Source: Gnetum montanum
Taxonomy: Eukaryota > Streptophyta > Gnetopsida > Gnetales > Gnetaceae
DNA length: 64,000 bases
Direction of reading: 5' to 3'
Assembly: GCA_015680685.1 (NCBI GenBank)
Contig: MNCI01038110.1
Span: 371,607-435,606 of the forward strand
Part shown: piece after piece, positions 1 to 12,900 of the stretch
Position numbering within the stretch: the first letter of the stretch is position 1
Layout: every line of letters begins with the position of its first letter
Position numbers and translations under genes: made by a program
The notes under the pieces: model-generated
The model's database searches: none
The model's input: only the letters and a program-made list of their open reading frames with translations
What the model was told of the DNA's origin: nothing

Positions 1-1216
1 GGGTGTGGGGCGCGTTTATGGGGGGTATACATTTTTCTATGATAGAAATACATGCAAGGAGGTAGATCTCACCTACCCCTAGTGTGGAAGGAAGGGGGAT
101 TTGGAAACTTTCCCCCTTCAATGTGAAGATCACATGCACAGCCTCAAAACTTTCCTCCCTCAATGTGGAAGTTTTTCCCTAGATTGGAAATTTTCACCTA
201 GCCTAGAAAATTTTCCCGCCTCAGTGTGGAAGTTTTCCCCTAGCATGGAAAATTCAATTCCCTAGCATGGAAGCCAAAAAAGAAAAAAATCATCACTTCA
301 TGAACTTCAACATTGACTAGCCACTTCAAAAAGCATGGTGGAGAGCTCAACATGGAAGGTGTGCCATAGTTACTATTTATAGTAAATGGAATGACCATGG
401 GGGAAAGAACTTACTATGTATAGTAACCCTCCAAATTTGGGCACCCATCTCACCTAAATTTGGTAGGCAATTTGCATCAAATTTACAGCCATTTTGCAGC
501 CAATTTACAATCATGTCATAGCCAATTTTTACCCAAATCATATCCAATTTTTAGTACCATTCATGGCTCAAAGATCCTACAAAAGCCAACCTCAAACACC
601 ATTTATAGGTTCCAAAATTTTGAGCAATTTAGTTTAGTAACTTTTGGGTATATAAGAAATTTTTTTAAAAAGTTTAGCCATTTTTTACAATTCCACACTT
701 GGGAGCATTTTCAAGCACTTAAGAGCTCTTGTAAGTTCCCATACCTACATTCTCTTGAATCCCAACATGGAAGCATTGTAGCCTTGAGTGATCCATCTTG
801 TAGATCTGAGGTTGTAGTAGTGAAGGAAAGTTTGATAGCATTAGGAGTGGCTTAGCACCTGAATTGTGGAGTAAATCACATCAGCTTCAATGGGGGTTAA
901 AATTTTGCATAAGTTAACCCCTTTTTTGTTCATCTAGGCACCCTTTGTATACATTTCTCTAACTTATTCTTTATTCTTTCTTAATAAGGTTTTAAGTTTT
1001 TAGTTATGTTCAAAAATAAATTTTATTTTCTTTGCATTATTTGGATCTATTTATATTTCACGTTTTGCATGTCACAAGTCCTTGGTTGATTTGTTGGATC
1101 AGCCAAAGTGCCTTGAATCCCATTTCTCTCCTAGAGGCCTTGGGGATTCAGGGTTGGGGAACTACTACACTAAGGATCCTTAGTTTTATTCCTACGATTG
1201 AGGTTTTCAGTCTGTA
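1..1216 (+). mobile_element. Partial 5' LTR of plus-strand element A
   Basis: This is the 3' portion of an LTR cut by the window start. Its end is placed at 1216 because a primer-binding-site-like block follows after the same short spacer seen in the other elements. The first 300 bases repeat a short unit around TAGCATGGAAAATTTTCCCC, and the same TAGCATGGAAG motif recurs in the leader downstream. The short open frames inside it are A/T-rich chance frames. The LTR start is not visible, so its full length is unknown. Confidence 0.65.
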
Positions 1217-1223
1217 GTTTTTC

Positions 1224-1243
1224 TTGATGCTAGAAGGAGGGCC
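1224..1243 (+). other. Primer binding site of element A
   Basis: The block TTGATGCTAGAAGGAGGGCC matches the block found beside the LTRs of elements 0, 1, 2 and 3 on the opposite strand. The consensus is TGGCGCTAGAAGGAGGGCC, starting with the TGG expected opposite a tRNA CCA end. G-to-A changes account for several differences. I do not assign the tRNA. Its plus-strand orientation shows that element A runs left to right. Confidence 0.75.
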
Positions 1244-2599
1244 TTCACCTAAATTCTATAACTAGATCTATTATTTTTGTTATCATTTGCAAGCATTTTT
1301 TTTACTTTTGCAGCCAAAACCTTTGAAAAATCAACGCTAGTTTTCCCCTCCTATGACCAAAACTATAGCATGGAAGTTGCAGGTGGTTGGGTTTTAGCTT
1401 TTCACAATACTTGCTATGGATTTTTTAGCGCAAATACATTGTTGACATCTCCTCCCCTTATTTTTTCCTTTTCACTACCAAAAATCATTTCTCCAATTTC
1501 TAAAGTAGGTGGTTCAACTCATCTTTGAGTTGGCTTTGTCCCCCACTTTTCCAAGCTAAGAAAATTGGCATATGACTAAGACTAGTTGTAGTGGAAAATC
1601 ACCAACTTTCCACTTTGGTTTTAGCCTTTCCCCCATCAACACTGAGGTAGGAGGTGTGAGATTCCCATAATCTCAATCCATTCTTTCCCCCTCTACCATA
1701 CCTAGCATGGAAGCAGTTGGGAGGCTAGTATTGATGAGGTTTGAAATGAATTTAATAACCAGATTTTCTTTTATTGCAAGTTGAAAGTCATTTTCTAGCC
1801 AAAACTCCCAAGAAATCCAATGTTACCTTTACCCCCTTGTAGTAAAAACCTTAGCATGAAAGCTATAGGTAGTTTGGGCACTAGAATTTCACAACATCTG
1901 CTACGAATTCCTAGAGCAAAGCCAGAATGAAAGCCCTAATAATCATTTAATGTTTCTTGCTATATTCTTCACCACTAAACTAACATTGGTTTTTAGAGCA
2001 ACCAAGCCTACCAAAACCATCTTTGGAAACTGCCAAGTTTCCATTTTGGTCTTCAAAATTTTTTCCCTCTCTCCAACATTGGAATAAGAAGGTGTGAGAT
2101 TTCCATGATCTCACCCCTTCTTTTCCTAATTTCCATACCCAACATAGAGGTAGTTGGGGAGGCCAACTTGGATGATGTTTGAAGCCAACATTTTCAATAT
2201 TCCATTTCTGGTAAAGGAGTAAACACTCCTTATCCCTCACTTACTAATTCTAGTAAGTACATCATTTTTTGTCATTTTTATTTCCTCTAAGAGTTTTTGA
2301 ATTTCATTCACTATTATTTACTCATATTTTACCATGTATAGCCTATTCTTAAGCAATTCGCAACACAATAGCCATACCTTTTCAAAAGTCCACCAAATTG
2401 CCCTTCACCTACATTGGCAAAGATCATAACCAATAAGTCATGAGGGTGTATGATCCTAAAGAACTTTTCATTATTGAGTGTAGGTGATCTTTGAGAGTTA
2501 GAGGGGAGAGTCTTGATTTTGTAGCCATAAATGGAGAACATTATAACTTCTTTTGTGCCAAAATATAGGTAAGCATGCTAATTCCATGAATTGAATTCA
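1244..2599 (+). repeat. Leader of element A with an imperfect ~450-490 bp tandem duplication
   Basis: This is untranslated leader between PBS and gag. Two diverged copies of one unit lie in tandem, roughly 1300-1765 and 1795-2200. Both contain, in the same order, a 'gccaaaac' block, a 'tagcatg(g)aag' block, a 'gtgtgagatt' block and a 'catac..c(t)agcat' block. Nothing coding is seen. Confidence 0.55.
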
Positions 2600-5357
2600 A
2601 GGCAAAAAGGGAGTCTGAGCTAATACATAGGGGTGGAAAAGAGTACATCCCTTCCCCACATGAAGTAATTCCTCTTAACAATGTCTATTCTAGCATCCTA
2701 GCCCAATTTATTGCCATAGAAGAGGAAGATGACAAGCCTACCTTTGGTGATCACTAGGAAGAGGAGGATGAATTTAAGGCAAAATCTAAGCCTGAAAACA
2801 TCCTTGGAGGACTACTCCAACAAACATTCCACAAAGTCATAGAACCTTGCCTCATGCTTTTGTTTTCTCCATAGGCATGGTGCCAACATCTTCTAGTCCT
2901 CCATACCCTACCATGACAAATCCCATATTGGTTGTAGCTACATATCACACTTAGTTAATGCCACAAACAACATACTATAACACATCAATGCCATTTATGA
3001 CATAGTATTGATATGTAAAATCATCAATGGTGGCTTCTACTACTAAAAATTAGTTAACCACTCACATGGAATCCACATGGAACCCCTAGCAATACAAGGG
3101 CCATACACCACATTTCACCCATTTGTGCCTCAAGTATTGGCACAAACATCTTTTTCTTTGTTTGGCCCACAAGCCACAACCATAGTGCAACCTTTTCCTT
3201 TTGTCATGAAATTGATAATGAGGTTACAAGCCTCACAATAGATACCAAAATGTTATGTTCAAGCCTTGCAAACTATGGGGCCACCACAAGTCTTAGATTG
3301 AGTCTTCCAAATGATCCAAAACCTAATGGAGGAGTTGAAGAGGCTTAAAGCCTTGACCATACAAATGGTCAAGATTATGGACTTCTACCAGGATGATCCC
3401 ATAAGTCTTGTAGTTCCATTATTGACACTTCCTTCTATTGTCTCTCATTTCCCAATTTATTAAATATAATGGAGAAGGTGATCCTAATGCTCACCTTCTT
3501 ACCTTTCAATTTGAATGTTTGCTCTTGCAGCTATGGCCTCATACCATTATAAGGATTTTCCTTATGTCTTTGACTGGGAAAGCACTTGATTGGTATTGCA
3601 CATTGTCTAGAGGTTTCATATCCTCTTTGGAGGACTTAGTAGCCTAGTTTGTTAACTACTTCAAGTATAACTTAATGCCTGACACAATGCTTGACCAACT
3701 TATGAAGGTCGAGTAAGGGTCCTTAGAACCCATATAGAAATTCATTCATTAGTGGAATGAATTACTGAATGAAATACTAGAGCCCATAGTTGAATCCCTC
3801 TTGTTAGCCATATTCAAGGGAGTAGTTAATGACTCCATCAAGTCTAAACTCTACTACATTGATCCACAGTATCTTAGCTAAGTATTCTTGCAAACTAAAA
3901 ATATCAAGGATGCCATGGAGGCAACCATGATCTAGCCTATATATCATATAAAAATAAACAAAATCAAAGAGAAAAAGAGAAGAGCAAACAAAAAAAAACT
4001 ACCATAGAAACTATAATCAAGGAAACCAAGACCATGAAGTAGGGGCCAAAGTTCAACCTACCCAAGGCCCCCACCAATGACTGCAATAACCAACTATCAA
4101 CTTCTAGGACCATTGCATCAACAAAAAGTAGACCTAACTTCAAAAGGAAGGATAGGTCTAAATACACCACATTGCCATTAAAACCATTCAAGTTTCTAGA
4201 CCAACTATTAAGAAGTGTGCACATGTAACACAAACAAATGACCAAAGCCACTCGAAAGAAACACAAGCAGCTATGCAAAATAGCCGAAGATCTTACTATG
4301 GTAATGAAGGATGATCCCTAGTTACCTAGATACTTCAAGCTAGATCACTTTTTCTATTATCATCAACTTCTTGGTCATGATGCAAACTTCTTCCTTTTGC
4401 TGAAGGATTATAGACAAAGGATGATAGATAGGGGAAATTGGTCTTAGATGCTTCTAACCTAGTTCACCCACAAAACCAATCGATACAGGTCTACAAAGAC
4501 CTATGAGATGCTAATGATAGCCCCTATGTTATTTTAACATTCAACATTGATGAAAATTGGAGACATAGTAGAGAACCATTCATGATTCAAGTACCCCTCT
4601 ACAATGGAATGACTTCTTCTTCTTTCCATATCTTAAGATCCCCCTTTGTTGTGAGAGTACCATCATGAATGCCTTTGAGGAAACCTTTTGTCAGCAATGT
4701 CTTCCAACCCAATACAACCAAAACAGTTTTAGCCCAACCAACTATACAAGAACCCCCTATTATAGCTAATGTTATTGCCTCTTCTTTATAGCCAATGATT
4801 GACAACCAAAAAACTACAACCAAAAAAAGGAAGAAGCATAAGTAAATGAACCATAACAAGGGAGATAAGCAGATGGAGGCAGTGGGTCCACCAAATCTCA
4901 CTTCCATTTTAGCTATACCTATGACCTTCTTTGCTCCAACCTCTTCAATCAACAAGCCATAGGAGGACACCGAAGCTAACAACCAAAACAACAAGGAAAG
5001 CCACATTAGCCATAGCCTAAAGCTAAAGTCTACATTTTGGGATGAATGGAGGAAGTAAAGCATAACTGGGGTGACAAGACCATGGCTAAGGATAAAAACT
5101 TCCTCAGTGTAATGAACCAAGTTAAGTAATCCCTCAAGTAGAAAAATACAACCCTTAGCTTGTATGACTTGATCATGACTTCTACCAAAAATCATGAGGT
5201 GCTAGTCAAAATGTTGACCTCCATACCCATTAGTGACAATATTCCTACTAATGATGAAGCCATCCATGTAGTGATGATTCCTCNTAATATTCCTACTAAT
5301 GATGAAGCCATCCATGTAGTGATGATTCCTCCCTCACCAAGGGAGGAGAAGATATGG
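2600..5357 (+). pseudogene. gag-protease remnant of element A
   Basis: This is decayed gag polyprotein and the start of the protease region. Translation in shifting frames gives an acidic EEEDEFKAKS block (about 2755), the capsid stretch IMDFYQDDPI (about 3375), then YNGEGDPNAHL, GKALDWY and SLEDL (3465-3640). A Cys/His knuckle region lies near 4340-4420, and LYDLIMTSTKNHEVLVKML at the protease linker (5160). These blocks are shared in order with the gags of elements 1-3. Many stops sit where relatives have Gln or Trp. The active-site part of the protease is missing because the sequence joins the opposite-strand gene of element 0 at about 5357. Confidence 0.75.
5238..5331. repeat. 46-bp direct duplication flanking an N
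   Basis: Bases 5238-5283 are repeated exactly at 5286-5331, separated by the ambiguous base N at 5284 and one T. An exact duplication abutting an N in otherwise decayed sequence looks like two unmerged contig ends or a sequencing join, not a biological repeat. Confidence 0.8.
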
Positions 5358-8005
5358 TAGTTTCTTCAAGAGAGGTGATGATAATTACCATAGGCCTCAC
5401 TAAGGCCACCCTCATCATGAAATATGGTGATGTAGAGGGTGCACAACATTTTTTGTGCCATCATGCCTTAGGGGAGTTGACCAATCAGATCACGTGGGCT
5501 AGGCTAATGGACATTTTCTTAGCCCTTAACCCAAGCATTTTAGTGGCTGAAATTCCATCATAGACTCCTTTAGCAGTGATAGCCACAACTTCATCACCCA
5601 TGTGCATGGAGTGAGGGTAATCCTAGAACTAAGTGAGGCCTTCTTTGCTAACCTCTTTGGCCTCCCCACTAATGGTCTATTGGTCATTGAAAAGGCCAAT
5701 AGAGGGGTGGAACATAGAGGAGAGATTGAAGAGTGTTTGGGAGCCACCTAGTCTCACAAAGGCATCCTAATTAAAGACATGCATGTGTAGGAGGTTTAGA
5801 AGTTCTACCCTTTCTTTCATGCTCATGGCTTCCCAAAGTTGCTCTTCCAAGGGAAAATACTTGGAATTGAGTAGGCTTGGGTGATGAAGGAGGTGCTATA
5901 GGAGGGCATGAGGTTCAACTAAGCTTCCTACATTTCCACTATACTACATGCAAAAATAGTTAACTTATGCTACAACCTCCAGGAGAGGTCTCACATACAC
6001 TTCACATTCTTTATAGCATATTTGCAAAGGTTCATGGAGCTTCTAGTGGTTCAAGATAGTGGGTGATGGGTAGTGTAGGACTATGAGTAGCTTTCTAAGC
6101 CTTGGGTGAAGCACATGTTCACAACCACTCACTTGTAGGACCCCCCGAGGGGATCGATGAGTTATACTTAGTGATGACCAAAGGTCACCTGAGGTGGTCA
6201 CACTATTTCCATGATAGCATAGGCGAGTGTCTTACAATTGTTATTGGCGATGTCAACAAGGCTAACTACTATATTGTGGAAATAGTGGGGCTATCCAAGG
6301 TGAAGATCAAGAGGCTCCATGTGATAGTTGGATAGGTAGGCATCAAGAAGAATTACCTCAAGATCCCAAGCTTGTGCTTGGATGTTGTAGGTTAGTACAT
6401 GTATAGATGCATTTGTTTTATATATTTTTTATGTTTATATTTTTTAATTTTTTTGGATATGTTAGGTGAGAGGGTTGCCAAAGTGGCAGTGATAGTAGTA
6501 GTAGAGATGGCCCCTCCTCAAGCTAATGAGGAGGAGGTAAATAGGGAGGAGTTTCATGAGGTTGTAGAGACCTTTCAACAGTTTGAGGCAGAGGGGTTGT
6601 TCCACCCTGACGAGGGTGATTTTGCCAACCTCCTCGATGGTGTGTAGCTAGGAGATCCTCCTACTCTTGCACCTAAGGGCTTGGTAGGTAAGTGCTTTAT
6701 ATTTCCATCTATTGTTGCTCTTTTTCCCTTGCATCTTTGGCTATTTAGTTGTTGCTTAGTGATTTATTGTGCCATAGCCTTAGATGTACCTACTAGCGGT
6801 CCACCATCCATGCCTACCCACTGCATGTAGCCATGAGTGGAAACACTAGATAAGTTTTCCTTCATGGAAGGAATCATTGAGGATATGATTGACTACATAT
6901 AGTAGGTGAATCTTGAGCTTGGTATGTGTGTTGTTGGGTTACTCTTATTACACTACCGATTTAAATGCTTAGCCTATGGCTAATGTTGATTTACTTGTTG
7001 CATGTCAAAAAGTTCTAAGCTTTGCTGGGATCTAAACCAAGTGGCTAAAGTAGATGTCATCCTTGAGTACCCTCTTGAAGTGGAGTAGGTTCCTTACTAT
7101 GTGTATGAGATAGCTAGTAAGTGTGCACTTTCCTATGTGAAAGCGTTATGGATCTATAGGTGCTCAAACGAGAACTTGTGAAAATGTGTGCATGAACTTT
7201 AAGAGAGAGTGACAAGACAAGACATTAAGATTGAGGACCTCCAGTCCTAATATGACTTCTTGGTAGCTTAGTCATAGGGAGATAGTACCTAGCGTATTAC
7301 AAAGATTGATTATGCTAGGTACTAGTCAATGATTCAAGGTAAGAATGAGGCCACTCAGGAGATCATCGAGCAATGGTTGTAGATGGATTTGCTTGCCTAG
7401 AAAAGTTAGGATTGGAAGAATTTTAATGCTAAGGTGTGTAAGTGGGGGCACACACAAAAGAACCACAAACACCACTATAAGTGTGAGCGAGATGCATATC
7501 TTCAGTAGCTAAAAGAATTGTCCATCGATCACTACCGCCTTGAGATGTTTGTTGAGGCAATTGGTAGGAGATGGGGCTTCAAGATATTTTCTCATCATAT
7601 AGTGGCTAGTGGTTCCTTAGAGAGGGAAATTATCATGACCTTAAGGAAGGCCTCAATTGCTACATTTTCTATGAAGCTTCCTGCATGGACCTCCATGGAC
7701 AAAGGCAAGAGCTTTGTAGGAGTTGACGTTGTCTAGGAGGATTGGATGTGGCTATCTAAGGCTAAAATACTCTGATGTTTAAAGGAGGGCCTTGATAGAT
7801 TGCCTCTAGACATGATTGATGCAAGAACCTCTCAGGTTAGTTTTTTAGGTGCTTTTATGCTTTTTATGTCAGTTTGTATATTGTACACTTGCTTACAGGT
7901 TTACATGTTTTGTTGCATTGTCCATAGGCACTAGGCGATGCTGTTGGCCCTAGCAGCATAGTAGATGAAGAGGAACCTCTACACCCACCTAGCATGACTA
8001 GCTAA
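5358..8005 (+). pseudogene. Antisense gene of element 0, exons 4-8 (broken)
   Basis: This copy of the retrotransposon's opposite-strand gene begins inside exon 4. Homologous exons follow in the same order as in elements 1, 2 and 3: exon 4 about 5358-6390, exon 5 from 6466, exon 6 about 6780-6920, exon 7 about 7010-7835, exon 8 about 7930-8005. Recognisable blocks are the VRVILE..AFFANLFGLP stretch (about 5610), LEMFVEAIG (about 7540) and PAWTSMDKGK (about 7680). It has many stops and at least one frameshift near 5560. Exons 1-3 and all of pol are missing to the left, where the sequence runs into element A. The protein family is not recognised. Confidence 0.7.
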
Positions 8006-8209
8006 GCACATCCTAATGTGTCCTATTATTGGACATTTTTGCATTTTTGTGTATTATTTCCACATGGCATAGATGACCATGCTATGTACTATTATTTTTT
8101 ATGAGATGAAATGAATTTTTCCATATAGAATGTATAAGATGTAGAATTTTGCATTTGTTTATTATGTGTTAATAATGTGATGAATTGATGCAATTGGGAT
8201 ATAGGGATT
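8006..8209. other. A/T-rich spacer after the antisense gene of element 0
   Basis: This noncoding stretch lies between the last codon of the antisense gene and the AGTTTA-type array. It closely resembles 25306-25504 in element 1. Confidence 0.5.
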
Positions 8210-8476
8210 GCTAGTTTTAGGCCATTTTAGGCTACGTATGTAGATGTGTGTTGATAGTTTTAGGCCATTTCAGGCCCTAGTGATAGTTTAAGATCATTTT
8301 GGGCTATGCGATGAAGGAAAAAGGTTTCTAATTTTAGGCCATGGTAGGCCATGTGATTTTAGTGTAGGTCCATGGTGGGCCATGTGATAGTTTAAGGCCT
8401 TTTCAAGCTATCTAATGCTAGTTTAAGGCCATGTTAGGCCATGCGATGCTAGTTTAAGGCCATGACAGGCCATGGT
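8210..8476 (+). repeat. AGTTTAAGGCC array, antisense gene/protease boundary, element 0
   Basis: About seven degenerate units of 30-45 bp, each starting TAGTTTAAGGCC or TAGTTTTAGGCC and followed by a second GGCCATG about 6-10 bases on. The paired GGCC blocks can form small hairpins. The homologous array lies at the same module boundary in elements 1, 2 and 3. Confidence 0.75.
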
Positions 8477-8699
8477 ATTTTTTAAAATTTTTAAGTTTTG
8501 TGATTTTTATGTATTTTGATGTTTTTGATGCGTAAACTAAGTGCTGAAAAGAAAATAGGAAAAAATGTAAACTTAGAAAAAATTCATGAACAAAAGAAAT
8601 ATATGTATAATACAAACAATGAATGTAAAATGTAAACAACCAAGCTAACATAAAATGAAAACAAAATGCAAACAAGTAAAGTATGTAGAAGTGGGGTTG

Positions 8700-11600
8700 G
8701 GTAGGCACCTAGTGCATTTTGAACTAAGGGGATGCCTTAGTCATGTAGTTGTTTCCTAACCTAGTCTACGTTAGGGGGCACGTAGGGCTTGGATGATACT
8801 ATACGGTACTCGCCTTGACCTTCGTTAGCTATGTTGAAGGGCATATCTACCCTTAAATTATCCTTCAAGAGGTTAGGGTTTTCCATTGGTTCCTTAGGTT
8901 AGTCTACCTCACATTTTGTTTCATCCTCGTCCTTCATGGGAGGTGCATCATTGGGAAACTCCACCTCTGATCCTTGTTTGGTGTTAATGTTGTTAATGGT
9001 AAAAGGGGTTGCATTATCATCATAGATGATGACCTCCCCACCTTCATATAGAAGGTGGATTTCTTGGTGAATAGGGAAGGAGATAGCCTATAGTTAGGTG
9101 AGCTAAGGCCTACCTAGGATCAAGTTGAATCTAGGCATCTTCTTGATCATGATGAATTTATCAGTAGTGGAAAATTTCTCCCCTATCATGAAGGCTATCA
9201 TGACTATTCCCCTTAGGACAACATGTGAATCATTGAAGGATTTTAGACATGTTGTCTTTGTAGGTTTGATTTGATCAACAAGATTAAGTTTATCAATGAC
9301 TGTGTATGGGATGATGTTGGTTGCCATCCCATCATAAATGTGCACCTTGTGGATTTTGTGCTAACTCATGTGGCTTGTGATAAAAATTGGCATGGTAATG
9401 ACTTGATCCTTCTCAAGGTCCACCTTGATTACCTCATCATGAAATGCTAGGGGCATTGAGCTTGATTCATACAGTGAAGGAGGCAACATCACAACATGGA
9501 TGGAGTGTTCATATGCTGGGATGTCCTTCATGATAGGAATAGAGATCACCATGTGAACCAACACTTCATGAAAGATAGAGGAATTCATTATTAGGTTGTA
9601 TAGGATTAATGCTATATTTTTATATTTTAAAGCTTGTTTAACCTACACTAATGCATCAAGAAAGTTCTTTCTGCTATTTGCTACATTGTTGTTGGCCTTC
9701 ATCTCCTCCATGTAGCCCAAGAGACGAATCTCTTGTGGAGGAGATTTGGGCTTTGCTTGCCTTGTTTGTTTTGGATTCTCAATGCTCCATTGTTGACCCT
9801 TGGTTGTAGCCTCTTTGATTAGTTGGGCCATTGGGATAGAGGACAAGGGGATTGGCTTTAGTGGGCCTAGTGCCCTTTGCTCTTGGTGATGCCTAAGCAT
9901 TTGATTGGTGAAGTGCTTATTGGGCCTCTCGAGTTGCCATCTCAATTGCCTATTGGTGTTGGCTACAGGATGGGACCTTGGGTGAGTAGGGACTGATGCA
10001 TTGGACTTTGAGTAGGGGGGGAGTCATGTTGTAGCACCCTTACAACAAAGGATAAGTGGGTGGTTACTACTACAACATGCTATAGGACCCTAACCACAAA
10101 GGGTGTTATGGATGCTTGAGATGGTGCTTTGATAACAAAAGGCATCCTCAAACTGGTTAAGGACAAGGTGGCTCTAGTGTCACTAGAGGAAATGCAAACC
10201 ACAAGTGGTTTGTATACTAGTTCTGATTCATCATTAATGTTGATAGCATTAATGATGTATTGTATATTGCTCATGTTGAGAGGATCCTTGTAAACCCCCA
10301 TTGATTAGTTTTGGGGGCACATTGGGTTGGTTGAGTCAAGGATCAACTTATGACTATCAATCATGCATTATATATCATCCTACAAAGCCATGCAAAAATA
10401 TATATTGTGGCCTTGCAATTGGTGATATTGGCAAAACTGGTCCAATCTGAAATGGTTAGGGACTAAAGGCTTGTTTAATAGTGTAGTTGAATGATTCTTG
10501 AGGAGCTTGCAATATTAGTCATGCTACTTGTAAGAATCCTTAGACATCTACTTATACTAGATGTGTCTAGGATGAAGTAGTTGATCCAAGAGCTTTGATT
10601 GCTTAATGGGAAATGGTGTGTACTTCAAGTGATCCTTGCACTTGAAGTTAGGCCTTGAGGTAGTTGTTTCCATGGCCACCACTGATGTGGGTTGTTTTTT
10701 TGCTATAGTGCTAGAGCCAAATTCCTTGATGTTGTTGGTTAGAACCTTGGGTGGCTTGGCCATTGGTTTGGCATAGGCTAGCTTAGCCTCATTGGGTTGT
10801 GGTTGCCTATTTTGCATTGTTCTTGTTCTTGTCCTTCTTTGTGTGAAAAGTTTGGTAGGCTATGTAGGCTAGGTCCTTATAGACCTCCACCACATTCTAA
10901 ATGCTTTTGGTTTAGGTGAACACTTGGCTCAAGGATTGTGAGGGAAGGTAATACAACTTTAACTTAATGAAGTCATTCATTGCCCCCTTGAAAATGGCTA
11001 GCAGGTGTGTCTCTGCGATAGGCTCATAGATCTCATTAAGTGATGCATTCCATCGGTAAATGAATTTTGCATAGGCTCCAAGTGACCTTTCTTAACTTGA
11101 ATCAATTTATTTAGGGTCACCTCAGGCTTCAAGCTATACTTGAAGCATGTGAAAAATTGGGTGAGAAACTCCTCCAAAGATGAAATGGAGGCCATGGGGA
11201 TCACATAGTACTAATCTAGTAACTTGTTGGTCAAGGACACGGTGAACACACAAATGATTGCATCTGTCCATGCTTGCAATAGAAGGCATTTAGACTAAAA
11301 GGCCATTAGATGGGTAGTGGGGTTTCCTTCACCAATGTATTGGGTGAATTAGGGTAATGGGGCCCTAGTGGGTAGTGCTAGTGGTGAGACTATAGGATTG
11401 ATTAGATCATGCTGGTAGAAGTCCATCACATGGACCATTTTAGAGGAGGTAACCTTGAGCTGCTTGACCTCTTTGGTGAGGCTTTGGATAAGCTAGAATG
11501 CTTGATCTAAGCTTGGTGCAATTGTGGTGGGTTGCATCAGTTGTGATGCCCACTATGTTGTTTAAGTTTCCCATGACCTAGCTATAGGTTGTGTGACCTC

Positions 11601-12473
11601 ACAAGATTCTTGTTAGGTGGGCTATGTCATGGGCATAGTAGTTGGACCCCACCTTGTTCTTGTGGGTTAGGCCATTATGAAGGGTGTTGATACAATAGGT
11701 GAGACAAATGATGCCTGAGTCATGTGTGGTGGGGGGATGTGCATGGTATGCACATAAGGTAGTGTAGGTGCAATAGTTGCTAGTATGAAAGGCCAAGAAG
11801 GTTGAGCAAGCTACACAGAATGAGTAGGCTACATAAACTATGAAGGTATGGTGAAGGATAGGCTGAAAGGAAAGCTAAAATAAAGTGCCACATCCTAGTG
11901 CATCTATTGTGTTTGGTGAGTCACCACCATAGGTGTTGACCTAGGTAATGATACTTGGTTAACAACTATCTCTAAAAAGATAAATGAGTGGAATTGTAGA
12001 GGAAAAAAATTGGAGGTTGTTCATTTGAATGAGATGTGAAATGAGTCATCATATTTAGATCGAGCTTCAAACTCATCCAGCTGCTCTTGCAGGGGCTCCT
12101 CATAGTTGGTTCCTACCTCATGCTTGAGGTTGTGGATGAGGTTGATTAACATCCACTAGTAGGGCTCCATGAGCAAGATAAAGTCCATATTGAAAGGGAA
12201 CCATTCCCTCCCATTGTGATGGATAAGCTCAAAACTATGTTTAACATCCATTTCTTAATGGTCTATGTACAAACTCACCTAGAGCTTCATGCAAATGAAG
12301 TTATATTACTTGTCATTAAGCACCATGACCTTGGGAGGTAGGTTGCACAACCTAAAAGGATACCTCTATTTTACTAGGATAGGACTAGGAGGGTGGTCAA
12401 TCTAGTTCTCCTGCTAAATAGGCCAAACAACAACCATGCTCAAAGTGGAGGTCAAAGGTTGTTCAGGGTTCAT
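8700..12473 (-). pseudogene. gag-protease of element 0 (broken)
   Basis: Read from 12473 downwards: start MNPEQP, a Pro/Thr-rich N-terminal region with an acidic block near 12060, the capsid motif VMDFYQ (about 11430), EGNP and SLEEFLTQF (about 11180), a knuckle region near 10300-10450, then LINA and MEEMKANNN linkers. The protease core IYDGMATNIIPY lies near 9330, with downstream NLILGRP at 9105. The tail YRIVS.KPYVPPN (about 8790) follows. The protease motif reads D-G-M where D-G-A is seen in elements 2 and 3. Dozens of in-frame stops, mostly TAG, occur at positions that are Gln or Trp in relatives. Confidence 0.8.
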
Positions 12474-12875
12474 GGTGCAGGGGAAAAATGCAAAGGTTAT
12501 TGAATGCAAAAAGGACAGAAATGGCTAACTTTGCCAACTAAAAGAAAATGGCTAAGTGTAAAAATGCAAAATAAAATAAAATAGCTAAGTATAAAATTGT
12601 TAAGAAAAATGGCTAAGTGGAAAATGTAGAAAAGATGACTATGTGTAAACTATAAAAAAATGGTTAACTTTGGGACTACGCTAGGAATAGACTATGCTCC
12701 CTATGCTAGGAGCTGACTACACCCTACTGAGCATCTAAAATTTGGCTAAGTGTTTGGTATACATGCTAGTGTTGTCAAGAAGGGTTCTAGGGAAACTAAT
12801 GATGAGGACCAATCTACATGGGGTGCAAAGCATGCAAGGTAAAAACCAAGGAAGGTCAAAGAAGAAAATGGTGAA
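12474..12875 (-). other. Leader of element 0
   Basis: Untranslated region between PBS and gag start, with short repeats of the type AAAATGGCTAAGTG and of GACTATGCTCC/CTATGCTAGGAG. The latter resemble the palindromic motif repeated in the adjoining LTR. No gene is seen. Confidence 0.55.
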
Positions 12876-12895
12876 GGCCCTCCTTCTAGCACTAG
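12876..12895 (-). other. Primer binding site of element 0
   Basis: On the minus strand this reads CTAGTGCTAGAAGGAGGGCC, separated by 5 bases from the LTR edge at 12901. It corresponds to the block of element 2 with G-to-A changes. Its position puts the 5' LTR to the right, so gag and protease at 12473-8700 belong to an element reading leftwards. Confidence 0.75.
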
Positions 12896-12900
12896 AAAAC

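Noticed and set aside
4599-5195. 198-codon minus-strand frame in element A
   Set aside because: It lies opposite the decayed plus-strand gag-protease linker and has hydrophobic shadow composition without motifs.
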